64,000 nucleotides of DNA from Paraconiothyrium sp. Pb-2020 (GCA_022419385.1 JAJUBI010000006.1:3968001-4032000); one strand, 5' to 3'. Counted from the first letter of the stretch, positions 36,645 through 49,242 are shown. A program made the numbers and translations. Notes: generated from the letters alone by a model not told the origin.

Positions 36645-37316
36645 ATCGTGGAGGTTGTCTTTACGGGGACATAGCATTGGCATAAAGAAAGGACCAGTCC
36701 CCGGAACCCAACATAAGTTAAATATACCACAAGCTTTCGACGCATAATCTCTTCAACGTGCCGTTTCAACACTTGTCGACATATAGTACGCAGTCACTGT
36801 TACCTTGTATTATAGGAGGATTGAATTGCTTCGAAAATTCGCGAATGGCAGGAATCAAACCCGCCGCCTCCTCTTCTTCCATGCTTTTCGTTACCTCTTA
36901 GCTTTTGTGTGACCGAAGCCCCTTGTAAGTTGAATCTACCACAATGCGAAACCTCCACGATACAGCAGTGCGGGCGGTTTTGGATAACTGGAGTCAAATG
37001 CATTCATATGTATACCACTGCTCTATTCTTGTAGGATACTGTCGGAGCACTGCGAATCTGTTTGCATAATTGCAGTCTGCAAAGCGGCTTGGTGGCTATG
37101 GTAGCGCACAAACCTCCTCCGTTTGTGGTGGCATTAAACAAAGCTAGGATGTAGACTACTTCACAAGCATGGACGTTGGTAAAGTTGAAACACCAAATCC
37201 ACGTACAGATTCAGTGTGGTACCACGAATTTTCCGAGGTTCCTGAGAAGAGGGAGGCGTCACCATCGTCACAACGTGATATTATGTTGCACTATTCCCCG
37301 GGCCAAAATTTTGCTC

Positions 37317-37373
37317 GATTTTCCCTCGGCTCACTGGTGACGGATCACGCGGGGTTTCCCCTCAGCTCACTGA
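37317..37373 (+). repeat. Related repeat fragment
   Basis: Two copies of TTTCCCCTCAGCTCAC-like sequence, the same core as the array at 36.5 kb. Confidence 0.5.
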
Positions 37374-37476
37374 TGTGGACTTGAATAGTCTCAGGACCCC
37401 GCTACCTTGGCTTCGACCATGGTGTGTATATATACAGTCCTGTGCCTTGCCTTGGACACTGTCCGTTCGGTATCGC

Positions 37477-37890
37477 TTATGCGCCCGCTCCATCCTCATC
37501 CTCATCTTCCGCTCCATCCTCATCTTCCTCGCCAATTCCAATTAAGTCGGCCAACTCATCATCCGCCGCAATGTCGTTGTAATTCTTCCTCGCCTTCGCA
37601 GCCAGACGAGCGCTCCTACGATGTGTTGGGACTACCGAAAAGTCAGCGCCTGCATGTTGTGTGGGAATGATGCATTTGCAGTTACCATTTTGCTCACCCG
37701 TCGTCGTCGCCTCCTCCTCCTCCTCCTTCTTCTCCACCTCCTCCTTCTCCTGCTTCTCGGGGAACGTGTGTTTCGGGTTCAGTGCCAGCACCGCTCGCTG
37801 CAGTGCAGCCTCCAGCTCCGCTTCTCTCACTTCGGCCTGCTCCGCATCTGCATTCTTCATGCGTTCTATCGCCGTCGACAGAGAGCGCAA
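37477..37890 (-). CDS. Hypothetical acidic-tailed protein, 5' end missing
   Basis: The minus-strand frame encodes ALRSLSTAIERMKNADAEQ, a charged coiled-coil helix with a KKEEEEE run, then RRSARLAAKARKNY and an acidic tail (EDEDGAEDEDEDGAGA). An in-phase intron at 37685-37632 (54 bp) probably removes NCKCIIPTQH-like sequence. The first in-frame ATG is internal (MKNADAEQ, near 37861), while the coding-like frame continues upstream (RTTEHCLHALRS) to an apparent TAG that would be an acceptor. A first exon further up is therefore likely. Function not recognised. Confidence 0.5.
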   Translation of the reverse strand: MRSLSTAIERMKNADAEQAEVREAELEAALQRAVLALNPKHTFPEKQEKEEVEKKEEEEEATTTGEQNGNCKCIIPTQHAGADFSVVPTHRRSARLAAKARKNYNDIAADDELADLIGIGEEDEDGAEDEDEDGAGA

Positions 37891-38040
37891 TGCGTGGAGG
37901 CAGTGTTCTGTCGTGCGTATAAGCAGCTACGCATGAGCAATAGAACTCGCATCGCGAACACAACTACAGCGGATGACGCTGAAAACCAAATGGTTCTTGC
38001 GCCAACATGAGAGACGACCATGCAGTATCAGCTCGTAGTC

Positions 38041-38082
38041 CTCAACACGTACCATACCCTAAGTCACCCCGCGCTACAAGAT
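38041..38082 (+). repeat. 42-bp direct repeat, copy 1
   Basis: Begins CTCAACACGTACCA; matches copy 2 at 38236-38277 with about four differences. Confidence 0.8.
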
Positions 38083-38235
38083 GCTAAACGGATACTTGAG
38101 TTGTATCCTTCGTTGCTAGCGAAGTTATCTGCTACTATTAAAGTTATGAACCGCTACCATTGAAGTTATCATCCACCACTACGTTGCTAGCGAAGCTATC
38201 CTTAGAAACTTACAATACCAAGAAAGCTTGTACTT

Positions 38236-38277
38236 CTCAACACGTACCAGACCCTAAGTCACCTCACGCTACAAGAT
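38236..38277 (+). repeat. 42-bp direct repeat, copy 2
   Basis: Second copy, 195 bp downstream of the first. Confidence 0.8.
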
Positions 38278-39210
38278 CACACACGTATAGCTCGCACCTA
38301 CATTAACGCGAATCGTTCAGTTATCTCGTAAGGAGACGACGCTGCAAAGTTACTCTTTTCGTCGACCACTGTTCAACACCCTCAACTCCAACATATTCTC
38401 CCACCTAATGTAACACATCACAGCCTTCCCTCACACCGGGGATCCCTAACCCATCCTCTCACCCCGCCTTCCCCAAAAGCGTACCCAACCCCGCAACACC
38501 TCCTCGCCTTGCCCTCACCCCACCCATGTCACCGCTCACCGCGATTGTGGCGTACGTGTGGCGCGCGCGGCGTAGCAGTGGCTGTGAAACATCCTACTCG
38601 CCCACCGTACGCCAGCGCATCGCCGCCGGCCGGTCCGAGGTACGGTCGATCTGCAGGACATGAGCAAGGTATACCCAGTCTTAATTGGGCGTGTAGAAAA
38701 TGGCGTCATGAGGAAACATCGATACAAGGCTCCGCCACTGTTATGCGTCGGACGGCAATAGTGAAGACCAGGGAAATGTTTGGAAACATTGCAAATCGCT
38801 ACCTCCGAGACGGCTGCATGAAAGTACGAAGCAAAGTGATTCGTCGTTGATCCATTAACAAGATCTCCAATATCTACATGTCTTAGCTATCTACACTATA
38901 CTACAATCCATTATCATTAGAATCGCCGGTGGGCGTCGTCATAATCGTATAATCCATACCAACCCAGCCCATGCTAGTCGTCAACGGACGTGATCATGAT
39001 GTTACGCTCATCGAAGACGCAATCATCCAAGGTGTCGTCTATCTATACAGAAGGTCATAAGCGCAAAACGAAATTCGTGAACCATGCTCCCAGCCAATAT
39101 GGCTTCCTCCTCAACTTTTGACCAGGGTATTCAGCCGCGAAGAAGTAATGCAGATACCCAGCCCATATGTGTTTTGTTTCCATCTCTTTTGTGATGCAAA
39201 GCGACGTGCG

Positions 39211-40813
39211 CTAGTAGTACGTGTCGACAACGTCTTGACCTGCTCGAATAGCCCATTCGACAATCTCCATGCCACCGAGCCCACTGGCCCAGAAGCTCTT
39301 GTTGCAGCCCTGCAGCCTATTGAGGTACCCGTACGCTCCCTTCTTGAGCGCCTCGCTGCCGAAGTGAGGGAAGTAATCCCACTTCTTGAACGCTTTGATC
39401 TCATCAGAGTTTAAGGGGTCAGCTTTCGCGGTTATGTTTCTTGGATCTTTGTTAATCTTCGAGAGAGTAGTCTTCAAAATGTCGCGAGCGGCAGACTCCG
39501 ACTCGTACTCGTTATCTTTACCCCAGGACCAGGACGTGGAAACGTTCGAAGCAGCGTTCAGACGCAGCACGGCTACCGGCTCCATGTTGTTTGGTGGAGG
39601 GACACTGGAGTTGGAGCTGTTGGCGATATATGACACTCCGAAGGGAAGCTCGAACTCCACGGCAGAAGAGTAGTAGTTGTGAGTGACGACTTCTGAGAAC
39701 ACATCCTGTTCTTCTTCAGTCAAGTCCAGGCCCACTCTCTCTAGGTTCGCGATGGAGGGCGGAAACGCGAAGATTAGCGAATCGCATTCTTGTTTGCCCC
39801 ATCGGTAGAAGTTGCTGTAAGGCTTGGGTGCCGTGTACTTGATGACAGGGCTCTTCCCGGAACGATCAATGCAGCGAACCTCATGCGAAAGATTTATCTT
39901 CGCTTTGCAGCCCTTTTTCTTCAGCCACTCAACCCAGATCTTGTGGAAGTCGGTGTAGTATACGTTGTGCTGACCGAGAAATCCGGTCAGTATGTCGGGG
40001 GTAAAGTACTGCATGATGTACAACTACGCAGGTCAGTAAACTGTGCATAGATTTGATTCTTTGAGGTATGCTTACTGCCGGAACAACTCTGATATCCCCG
40101 TATCCATAGAGAGCGATAGGATTAACGAGCAGTTGAGGAAGGATCGTGAAGTTGTTCGTCTTAAACCATTGCTCCCCAGAAACGGTTAGGCTGTCAGGTA
40201 CACCTTTCTACTCCAGAATTAGCTCTCCTACTATCGGTGCTGACACTGTTCCACATACCTTATAATTTGTAGCGCTGATGGGCGCAAAGTCTCGAGTCCA
40301 AAGCTGGACGTATCGCGGTACCTCAGCGGCTACGAGTTGCAAAGCTTGTGTGGACAACGCCGGGTAAGGATCTGTCGCGCCAGTTGTAATGTTGAAGCGG
40401 AACTGCTCTCGTGCACCTGCAAGCGCGAACTCTTCGATGGACACGCCGGACTCATTGATGACTTTCAGGGTCTCGGGATAGCTCGCGTTCGAAAAGAAGG
40501 CTGCGCCAAGCGGGTGGAATATTCCTCTGGGAGGGTGGTCAGCCGCGTCTAAGGCGCTTCGCTTTAACGTCGTGTGTAACACTCACTCATCGTCGTAGTA
40601 CGATTGGCACTTGCCGCCGACAGCAGCTTGTCTTTCGAATACTACAGACTCAATGCCTTTTGCATCTAGTCTCGCAGCCGCTGTCAATCCTGCCGGTCCT
40701 CCGCCGATGATACAAACAGGTGCTTTTGGTGGTCTTGTAGGCAAAGCTGATGCTGTCAGAGACAGGTATGTGAATACGGGTAGCGCAAGAGAGCACTTCA
40801 TGAAGCACTTCAT
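39211..40813 (-). CDS. Secreted FAD-dependent amine oxidase-like enzyme (beta-cyclopiazonate dehydrogenase family)
   Basis: Exons (minus) 40813-40587, 40526-40259, 40207-40076 and 40023-39211 give 479 aa. A signal peptide (MKCFMKCSLALPVFTYLSLTAS) precedes the dinucleotide-binding motif VCIIGGGPAGLTAAARL and FERQAAVGGKC. The C-terminus has the FAD-contacting end typical of flavin amine oxidases (FWASGLGGMEIVEWAIRAGQ). Fungal proteins with this arrangement are annotated as beta-cyclopiazonate dehydrogenase-like; the true substrate is unknown, and no prenyltransferase or PKS-NRPS gene is present here, so cyclopiazonic acid synthesis is not implied. Several N-glycosylation sequons (NASY, NSSN, NKSF) suit a secreted protein. 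A start 12 bp downstream (40801) is equally possible. Confidence 0.82.
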
Positions 40814-42407
40814 CTCGAAAGGTTTCAAATGGTGGAGCAAAGTGACGCAGCGACGTACCTGGAGCTTATACTGCAGCTGCATGCATAGACCCACGACCCT
40901 GCGTATCTACTCTGAGGAAGTATTGACCTTCCGCTGCACGGTGCGTTGGCAATGATTCGATTGAGGAGCGCTAAAGTCCAGGTTCAATCCCGCCTCTACG
41001 CCATTCCTCGGACTACGAGCCTCGACTGGGCAACCACTGGGCGGAAATTTTGCCGTCTGAGAAAATCGGGACGGCGGCTGCTCGTGCACAGAAGCTTTGG
41101 GCTTCGATCATGACGTTCCATGGTCCGGGAGCTGCTGCAAAAGCGTTAGAATTAATTTAGAAACAACAATGCCCCTGATCATAGTGGTATCCAGGGAAAC
41201 GATGCTTTGCACAAATTGTCGTGCCTCGCCTCGTCATGATTGATCGTTTTCTGCTACGCAATGGTTGGCTCGTATAGCGGAACATTACTGCCGACAGTGT
41301 AGCGAGAAGATCGGTATCGATATGCGGTGTACAGCTGTACAACAGATGTCATGGCGCATGATTGAACGTTCGTTGTGCATGCAGCTGCATGCGCCGATTG
41401 CGCGGTGCCGAGGCGCGCCAGTTCAGCCCTGGCCCAGCGCTACGTCTCAGTTCCACCTGCTCCAGATGCTCGGGTGGCTCCTGACCCTTCATATGTGTCG
41501 CATGCCCTCCAGATCGCGAGCATGAAGGCCAGTCGTGCACCGTGCATGACACGATCGAAATGAACGTGTCGAGCTGTTCCGAAGATGTTGCGCATGTTGG
41601 CGCTGCCACCGTCGACAACACAGCTAAGCCACAGCGGCGCTTGGTGGGCCAGCGCAGCCGCCAGCTCACCAAGCTCACTCGGCGACCTTGATCTCTGCGA
41701 CCCAAATTGCGACCCTCAAAGGAAACGTGAGGCGACGAGACGAAAGAAAGCAACGTGATGGTGAAATGACATCATGAAGCACTGACGTGGAAAAGGGGAG
41801 CTGAATAGCGAAAGCGAAAAGGCGAGGGCGGTCGCACCATGAGGGACGGCGAGCAACTCAGCTGGCCAACATGGCGCTCGAGCGCAGCGACTGACTCTGT
41901 TCGACTGACCTGGAAGCGACTTGCGTCATGGTAGAGTGCGAAGGCCGTCAAGTGGCCGGTGTATAGGAGAAGAGTGGTGTGGGAGTGTAGAAGTTGGACT
42001 GAGATTGGGACAGACTCACCGTACTTGGTCGTGCCTTCTCTTCTGAGCTGGATGACGTGCTGCGATGCGAAAAGGAAGTTGCGGCTGGACACACGGGAGG
42101 ATGAATGTTAGGCGCGAACACCAAACACGAACCATGAGCGAACCAAGCCTGAGTCGACATGATTTGCATTGATTTACTTCGCCAAACACCTTCGCTAACA
42201 ACGTATGAGGGGATATCGTAAGCCCAGAACCGCAAAACCAAACTTGCCCGCCCAAATGACCGACCAGGGTGACTGACTTTTAACGGAAGAGATGAAGAGA
42301 CGGAGTGAGCGGGAGTGATCCCGTCAAGAATCTACTGTCTACAGTCGGCGCAGCGTAGGCGCAAATTAGTATAAAGAGGAAGAATGAAAGTAGAAACGAG
42401 CCAACGA
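40814..42407. other. Intergenic region
   Basis: About 1.6 kb between two minus-strand genes, with no supported coding region, repeat or RNA. Confidence 0.5.
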
Positions 42408-43654
42408 TCAGTACATGTACGTCTTCTGTTGCTCTATATCGTAATCCAACCGACTCTTGTCAGTGGCCCCGCTCATCGGTCGCAGGCCGTGGCTGACTTG
42501 CACGTGTGCAGTAGCCGTACCCGGTCTCGAGTCGGTTTCGGTCAATTTGCGGGTGTCCATCTCTACTTGGTCAAGAACCGGCGTCACCTTCTCCTTCCTG
42601 CGGCTATGGGTCGAGCCATTGGCGTATTTAGAGCCGTTTGCGCGAGCCCTCGAAGGGAAGAGCAGAGGTTTCAATGCTGGGATGCATCCGCATATCACTC
42701 CGACGTTGGTCTCGATGGCAGTCCAGAGCCAGATCTCGTATCCGTACCAAGTGGCATCGTATGTCTCGTATAGAACGTAGTGGACCCAGTAGGCGCGGAA
42801 GCTGCCAGCAACGACGATGACGCCGCCGACAGAGAAAAGAACAACGAGACCGACGCGTTGTATCATGGGAAGCGACAAGCTAAACAGGGTAGGGATCGGA
42901 AGAGCGTATATCATGAAGTCGGTCACGACGTTGACCACGGTCTGTGTGACCAGGGGAGGGCCTTCAGCTATGCAGTCGCCATCTCCAGCGAGCAGAGTCC
43001 AGTAGCTTGAGATCGGTCTGCAACTGTCAGCTATGCTGACAATGCACGCGGGGCAATACTTACATGCACTGCAACCAGAGGGCGATGAGGAAGGTGAGGA
43101 AGGCCGCAACTACAATGCTCAAGGTGACCCACACGAGTTTGCGAAATGTCGACTTCTGGGGTGCAACGCGGAAATACGAGACAAGGATAGACATTTTGAC
43201 GAAGCTAGACGCGAGAACGAAGAGGGTCTGGCCGGCCATTGATGCCTGCATAGCGTTAGCTGGCGGCACATTGTTACAGTGAGCAGTGAAGGTGTACCTT
43301 TCGACCATTCTGCAACAGTGGAATAGTTGCATCCCAAACGTGGAGGTTCCATCCATACATCTGGACCGCCATGATGACCAAGGCCGTTGTGAGACAAGAG
43401 AAGATCTATTTCTGTTCAGCTGATGTTCTTCGCTATTCAAGTGCTTCACCTACCATGGCAACCACCATAAGGTAGTCATCCCACCAACTCTTGTGAAGCC
43501 ATCCGATCCGGATCCAGAGCCGCAGGATAACACAGATGAGAGCAATGGGCACTAGCGTCAGCTCGACTATCATGAGGCCAGGTCCTCGGACAACGGGGTC
43601 GACGTAGTTCGGCTTGGGCCAATGCGCGCGGACATCTGCTGGTGGGAACCTCAT
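42408..43654 (-). CDS. Seven-helix integral membrane protein (fungal rhodopsin-like / Pth11-related, no CFEM)
   Basis: Exons (minus) 43654-43454, 43405-43298, 43245-43064 and 43017-42408 give 366 aa. Hydrophobic helices include LMIVELTLVPIALICVILRL, DDYLMVVAM, LFVLASSFVKMSILVSYF, LVWVTLSIVVAAFLTFLIAL, MIYALPIPTLFSL and VVLFSVGGVIVVAGSF. The motifs WWDDYLMVVA, MSILVSYFR, WTAIETNVGVICGCIPALKP and the short soluble tail are typical of the large ascomycete membrane-protein family (DUF/rhodopsin domain) that contains the Pth11 receptor. It lacks the Cys-rich CFEM domain, so a receptor role is only suggested. The AT|GTAAGT donor at 43063 was set by phase. Confidence 0.83.
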
Positions 43655-46600
43655 CGTGAATAGGGTATCGTCGGAGAACTGCGATGTACTCCGACGATGG
43701 ATATAGCTTAAGGAGCAATGTTAACGTTAAGCACCCTGCGGTCACTGTGGTATTCTTGTTGGGCAATGGAGGTAGAGACAAGACCTGGACGGAGCGTCAC
43801 CACGCTTCTGAGCACAGGACAGGTAGTATTGATATATGGTCCTTCACGGATGGGCACAGTCCATGCTCAGCTTGCCGGGCCAGGGCCCATCTCCACAATG
43901 GCGAAGTCGGTGCAGCCAGGTACATGCAGGATGCTCATGTTTCTCACCCGGAGTGGAACAGTCTCAAGACGCTACGCGGTAGTATACCGCGGGCACTGGA
44001 TGACATGCCGCGACCCATTGCCAGGGGTCCAGGGACTTGATCCTCTCAGTCAGCCTGGACGAAGCGTGACTTGCGACTACCAATATCAGGCACTTTTCTC
44101 AGTGGCCATAGGCAGTGGGTCTGGCCGCCCCCAGCCACAGGCAAGTGTTGATGTAGCATCCCAGTGGTCAGCTACGCAGGGCACCTTCGGGAAGCGCGGG
44201 CCAATGAGATGCAGGAGGCAAGGATTAATCGGTGGCGGCGCTTCCGGCCGCATAGTCGACCACCTTGCTGCGCCGTGTGATTTGGGGACCATCGTGATGA
44301 GCCAGTATCGCCTACTTCCTGGAGGCTTGAGTCGAGATTCTGTTGAAAGCCCCGCCGCACGATGATGGCATGACTACTCACAGAGCAGGACCCAGACGTC
44401 TTTTAGCATGGTGGTTATGTGCCACACTCGTCTATCCCGCTTTCGCTTAAGCGCTGCGGATGATCGGCCAATGACTTACTTTCCTCAGCAAGGACACCCA
44501 CGAAACCCATTCTCCACCACAGCAAATCAATTTTCCGCACTGCTAGCAGCTGTGATTGTCTGTGACGACGCCGTTGAAGCGGACGAGGGAAGAGGGGCCG
44601 CGCTTCGAAGCCGCCTCCCTCCTCGTGGGCCGCACGCGAGCCGGCCGTCTGTGGACCCTCAGCAATTCTTGTCCCAGGGTGCTGGCCCGTACCCGGCTCT
44701 ACTTTCCCTGTAGCCGACCCATCAGCATTCGTATTCTCCACGACGGCAGATATAATCGCGGATCTGGCCTTTTCGAGCTGTGAGGTTAAGCGGTCCACAG
44801 CTATGAGGGCAATGAGCTTGCTCGCTACCCCTGAGAATAACGCTCGATGTCCTCGCACAATGTTTGTTCAACTAAAGGACACCCTAGAGTGCTTGTCCGT
44901 CGATTGGCTAACACTATCATCTCAGTGTAAAGCCTGACTCAGGACTTGTTCAATACTACGTATGGCACCCCCATCAGACCATGCGAACACCAGTCCGCAT
45001 CATGCAACCATCCTTCCCTGATCCGGTTCGAAATACCTCGCATGTGGCTGCATCCTTCCAACTGCCCTCGGATATGGGGAAAATTTCCGCCTGCACTAGA
45101 TTGCAGGGCTCTGTTACATTCGTGGACGAAGCATGCTTCTACCTGCCCAATCAGGTCAGCCGTCAACAGTCCAAAATGGGCAGGACATCATCCAGGGGAC
45201 GCGCAGACACTTCAACGAATTATACTTCCCACCAGCCTCTCAGTCGTCCTTTGACCCCTCTTTAACATATAAGTGTCACATCCCCAGGTGCGGGACCGCG
45301 GACGCACGGCAAGCCTCCCGTCCCAACAAAAATGGCACAGCATCGCTGCTCTCACACCCGGAGTTATCGAGCTTCTCTGGTGCAAAATTTGTCGAAGGTA
45401 GTCACACAGCGTGCGTATGGTTCGCAAGGCAACCGGAAGGCCCCCATCCCAACAAGTGCCGTTCATGAGCAATCCCCGGGTACGATCATTACTTGCCGTC
45501 CCTGTTTGATCGTCGTTTTGGGAGCGCCACCTTATCCCGCTTTCAATTCTTTCTCCGATCTCGTACGTAGTATGCCAGGCTAGGTGTGAGCGAACTCCGC
45601 TGGAACACAACGAGGCAGACACGATTGCCTCATTGACCGATTATGCTTCTCGGCGATGAACGCTTCTTTAAGAAGTTGTCAACGTCGCCTCAACCGTGAA
45701 AAGAGAAGGCCTTTTGCCTGCTCGGAAGATTCCAGGAGCAGCTCTCATACGGAAAGGCACGCTCTGATCGAGATTTATCCTCAAGTCCCAATCAAGAACA
45801 TCCCAAGCACCTTACTAAATTGGATGTCAAACGCCATGGCTCTCAGCAGACTCGCAAACCGATGGGCTTTTACGCGCGTCCCGCTGGGCTCCCACCTTGG
45901 ACAGCGACAGTGACATAGCTTTCAACGGTAAGAGTTACTGGACAATCAGTAACAGCGGTCTATGTTGTGTAGTCACACTCGTTCAGTGCACCGACCTCCC
46001 GAGGCATGTTTCCAGCAAAATGACCGTCGGCCTCGTGCCCAGAATGCTGTCAACAATGTCTTCTCGTTTCACAAACATGCCTCTGCTATCGCTATGATAT
46101 ATCGTTCCGGTCAACGACGCTCTCGTATGTCTTGAGCGCTCTTTTCATTACCTTCTAGACGAGTATCTGCAAAGAGCACGAGCCACAGTTGGCAACTTAG
46201 GACCGCTGAGAGTGCAGTATACGAGTACCTTGGCACTAGACTACGTGTTCTTCATACGAAACGGTCCCTATAAGAAGCGAGACTCATAGACGAGTGAGCA
46301 CGTTGTAAAATGGAGACGCGACTTTAAGATACCCATACAAAACACTTGGCAACAGAGGGACAAACTCACAACCTATCATCTCGTTTGAGTATCATTGAAT
46401 AGAATACTGGTTACGGCAGGATTGAAGGTTGAGTCCGTATGTAAGGTTCTGGCAACATCGAGTACTGCGGCGTTGTACTCCGTCCGACCCACTCCGTCCT
46501 CCTACTCCAATATTCGGAGAGAAAGCAATCATTTACGTCGCCAGATAGTCATGGATAGACAATCGGCGGGAGGTGCTAACCTTATCTTCCAACGCCAGGA

Positions 46601-46956
46601 GTCCCGCAGTACCGCCTATAAGAGCGACGCGATCGGCAGCCTCTAGACCGAACTGGGTAGGATTGCCCTACACAACCCCAGCTCTTCGTGCGGAGATACC
46701 TGAGCGGCATGCAGCACATCTTATCGCTACTCCAACTTGGAGTAAGCAAATCTACATGTCGTCACCTACTGCAGCTACTCCAACGGTTCCCGCGACTTCA
46801 ACGTGGTAGTCTGTATCGGCATATCGAAGTATTGCCAAACAGTATAGTCTACCCACTGCTAGTCACCAGGGTCTGCGATAAGACGCGTAGATATAAGAAG
46901 ATGCGGCCACCCCACATGTACCGCGTTGTAAAACTGGACCCGCGCTCGAAGTGATC
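43655..46956. other. 3.3-kb gene desert
   Basis: Contains only short overlapping open frames. The minus frame 44415-44858 (147 codons) has a helical start (KLIALIAVDRLTSQLEKARS) but no domain. No repeat array is evident. It may include decayed genes. Confidence 0.45.
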
Positions 46957-49142
46957 ATGGCAGACTCGGCGGCCGCAATACTACCCGTTGGAGCCGGCTA
47001 TGGCGTCGTCGTCGGCATTGGGTTCTTTTTCGCCTTCCTGATGATGGGTATCTCGTGGATACAGAATCGTTACACGCCCTATTCGACGAAGCAGTCGGAA
47101 GAGTTCAATACAGCCTCGCGATCTGTCAAGCCAGGACTTATAGCGTCTGGTATCGTCTCAGCATGGACGTGGGCTGCCACACTACTGCAATCGAGCACGG
47201 TGAGCTATGCGCTTGACCTGATTATCTCAAGATATTGATGTTGAATAGGTAGCGTATACGTACGGCGTTGCAGGCCCTTTCTGGTATGCAGCAGGTGCCA
47301 CAGTCCAAATCCTGTTGTTCTCTATCCTGGCGTGTAAAGTCAAACAGAACGCACCGCGATGCCATACATATCTCGAGATCATCAACGCCCGCTATGGACG
47401 CGTAGCGCACTTGGTCTTTATGGTGTTTGCCTTCATTACAAACATCCTAGTCGGCAGTCAATTGCTTTTGGGAGGAAGTGCCGTGGTCACGGCATTGACA
47501 GGCATGAATGTTTACGCTGCTATCTTCCTTATTCCCGTCGGTACGTATCTGGACTCCAACTCACGAGAAGTCACTCATTCTCTTAGGGGTCTGCGCGTAC
47601 GTGATACTCGGCGGCCTCCGCGCGACATTTCTTTGCGATTATTCCCACACTCTCATACTTATGATCATCATCCTATACTTCATGTTCGACGCGTACGCCA
47701 CCAACTCCCTCATCGGTTCGCCTTCCGCAATGTATGACCTGCTCCGAAAAGCTGCCGTACAACGACCTATCGACGGCAACCAAGATGGTTCGTACGTCAC
47801 GCTGAAATCGAATCTCGGACTCATCTTCGGCGTCATCCAACTATGCTCCGGCTCAGGAACAGTGTTCCTTGACCAAGCCTACTGGCAGCGAGCCATCGCC
47901 TCGCAGCCTTCGACTGCCGTCAAAGCGTACATTTTGGGCGGCATTGCGTGGTTTGCAATTCCGTTTGGTTTCTCAACAACGCTAGGCCTGGCTGCAGCGG
48001 CACTGACTGATAACCCTCGCTTCCCAACGTATCCCAATGTGCCGAGCACACATGAGATTTCCTCTGGTCTCGCAGCGCCTTATGCGGCGATCGCATTGCT
48101 TGGAAAAAACGGTGCTGCTGCGTTGCTGGTCGTCTTGTTCATGGCGGTCACGTCGTGCGCTTCTGCGGAACTCATCGCGGTGTCGAGTCTTTTGACGTTC
48201 GATGTGTACAAAGCTTATATCCAGCCCAAGGCTACGCCGGAGCAGCTCATCTTCGTGTCACACATCATGATATGCGTCTTTGGAGTGGTGATGGCTGTTT
48301 TTGCCTGCATCTGGAATCTCGCAACCATCGACCTGGGGTGGCTGTTTCTGTAAGTAGACTCCTTTGTACAGTTCTTTTCACAACCTCGTTAACATCTTCC
48401 ACAGGGTCATGGGTATTCTTATCGGCGGCGCCGTATTTCCAACAGCATTTGCCATCGTCTGGAAGAAGCAGACTCGGGCGGGTGCTATCTCCGGATGCAT
48501 CACTGGCCTCGCAGCAGGATTGATAGCCTGGCTTACCACCGCATACCAGTATTACGGCGAGATTACAGTCGCAACAACCGGAACAGAATACACCACGCTC
48601 GCAGGCTGCCTCGCCAGCATCATGACCGGACTCATCGTCACCGTCGCCGTCTCACTCATTAAACCAGACGACTTCGACTGGGAGATCACGCGTGCTATCA
48701 ACGCCGTACCGACGATACGCGGCGTTCCCCAAGACTCCACCTCATCACGGCGCAGCACCGCAGACGGCGAAAAGCCCAGCCAAGCGGCACCCGAATCAAA
48801 ATCCTCCTCGCCGACACCACCAAACGAGACAGAACCCGAAGCCGCAATGCCTGCATCTAGTCTGCAAGACGACTCGCCGTCGTCCTTGCGAAGCGCTTTC
48901 AAGCTCGCATGCATCTCGTCGTTCGTGCTGACCTTCGTCATGGACTTCTTGCTTCCGATGCCCATGTTCTTCAGCACACACTTACATACTCTTCAGCAAG
49001 GTTCTTCACTGCGTGGGTGGTCATCAGCTTCGGGTGGGTGTTTGTGAGTAGTGCGATAAGTTGCTTCCTGCCGCTTTGGGAGACGCGGACGTTTTGGGGG
49101 GAGCTGTATCGGAGCATGAGGAAGGGTGAGGTGGTGAAGTGA
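46957..49142 (+). pseudogene. DUR3-like urea/solute:sodium symporter with an apparent C-terminal frameshift
   Basis: Exons 46957-47199, 47249-47540, 47587-48349 and 48405 onward are all in phase. The protein matches the solute:sodium symporter fold of the DUR3/UreA urea permease branch: MADSAAAILPVGAGYGVV, a short SKQ-type loop (STKQSEEFNTASRSV), GLIASGIVSAWTWAATLLQSS, and many membrane helices. The frame as read ends at 49047 after an unrelated tail (HTLQQGSSLRGW). A second frame to 49142 continues the family's last helix (RFFTAWVVISFGWVFV) and tail (LPLWETRTFWGEL), and the change of frame falls between about 48980 and 49000 with no usable splice site. So the last helix is lost unless this is a sequencing error. 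Function in urea/polyamine uptake is family inference. Confidence 0.75.
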
Positions 49143-49242
49143 TGCGGAGGTAGACAGAGAATGAGCATGTTGTGTAGTTTGAATACAACAGGATCTTGGA
49201 GTCACATCTTAATGCATTGGGTGCCAAAAGACGCAAGGAGAT

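Larger units (their letters stand above)
35861..37476. other. Gene-poor region with short repeats
   Basis: About 1.6 kb with AT-rich DNA and a diverged tandem repeat (listed separately). No supported gene. Confidence 0.5.
37891..39210. other. Gene-poor region with direct repeats
   Basis: About 1.3 kb. Contains the 42-bp direct repeat listed below and a repeated GTTGCTAGCGAAG motif (near 38112 and 38192). No supported gene; the left end may hold the missing exon of the preceding gene. Confidence 0.5.

Noticed and set aside
36843..36920. T-arm-like sequence (GGGTTTGATTCC on the minus strand)
   Set aside because: Only a partial B-box; no A-box, acceptor stem or anticodon arm around it.
40975..41005. 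GGTTCAATCCC resembling a B-box
   Set aside because: No matching acceptor stem or A-box upstream.
43655..46956. Secondary-metabolite core gene or transposase in the desert
   Set aside because: Searched for by motif (PKS, NRPS, terpene cyclase, DDE, reverse transcriptase signatures) and none seen.
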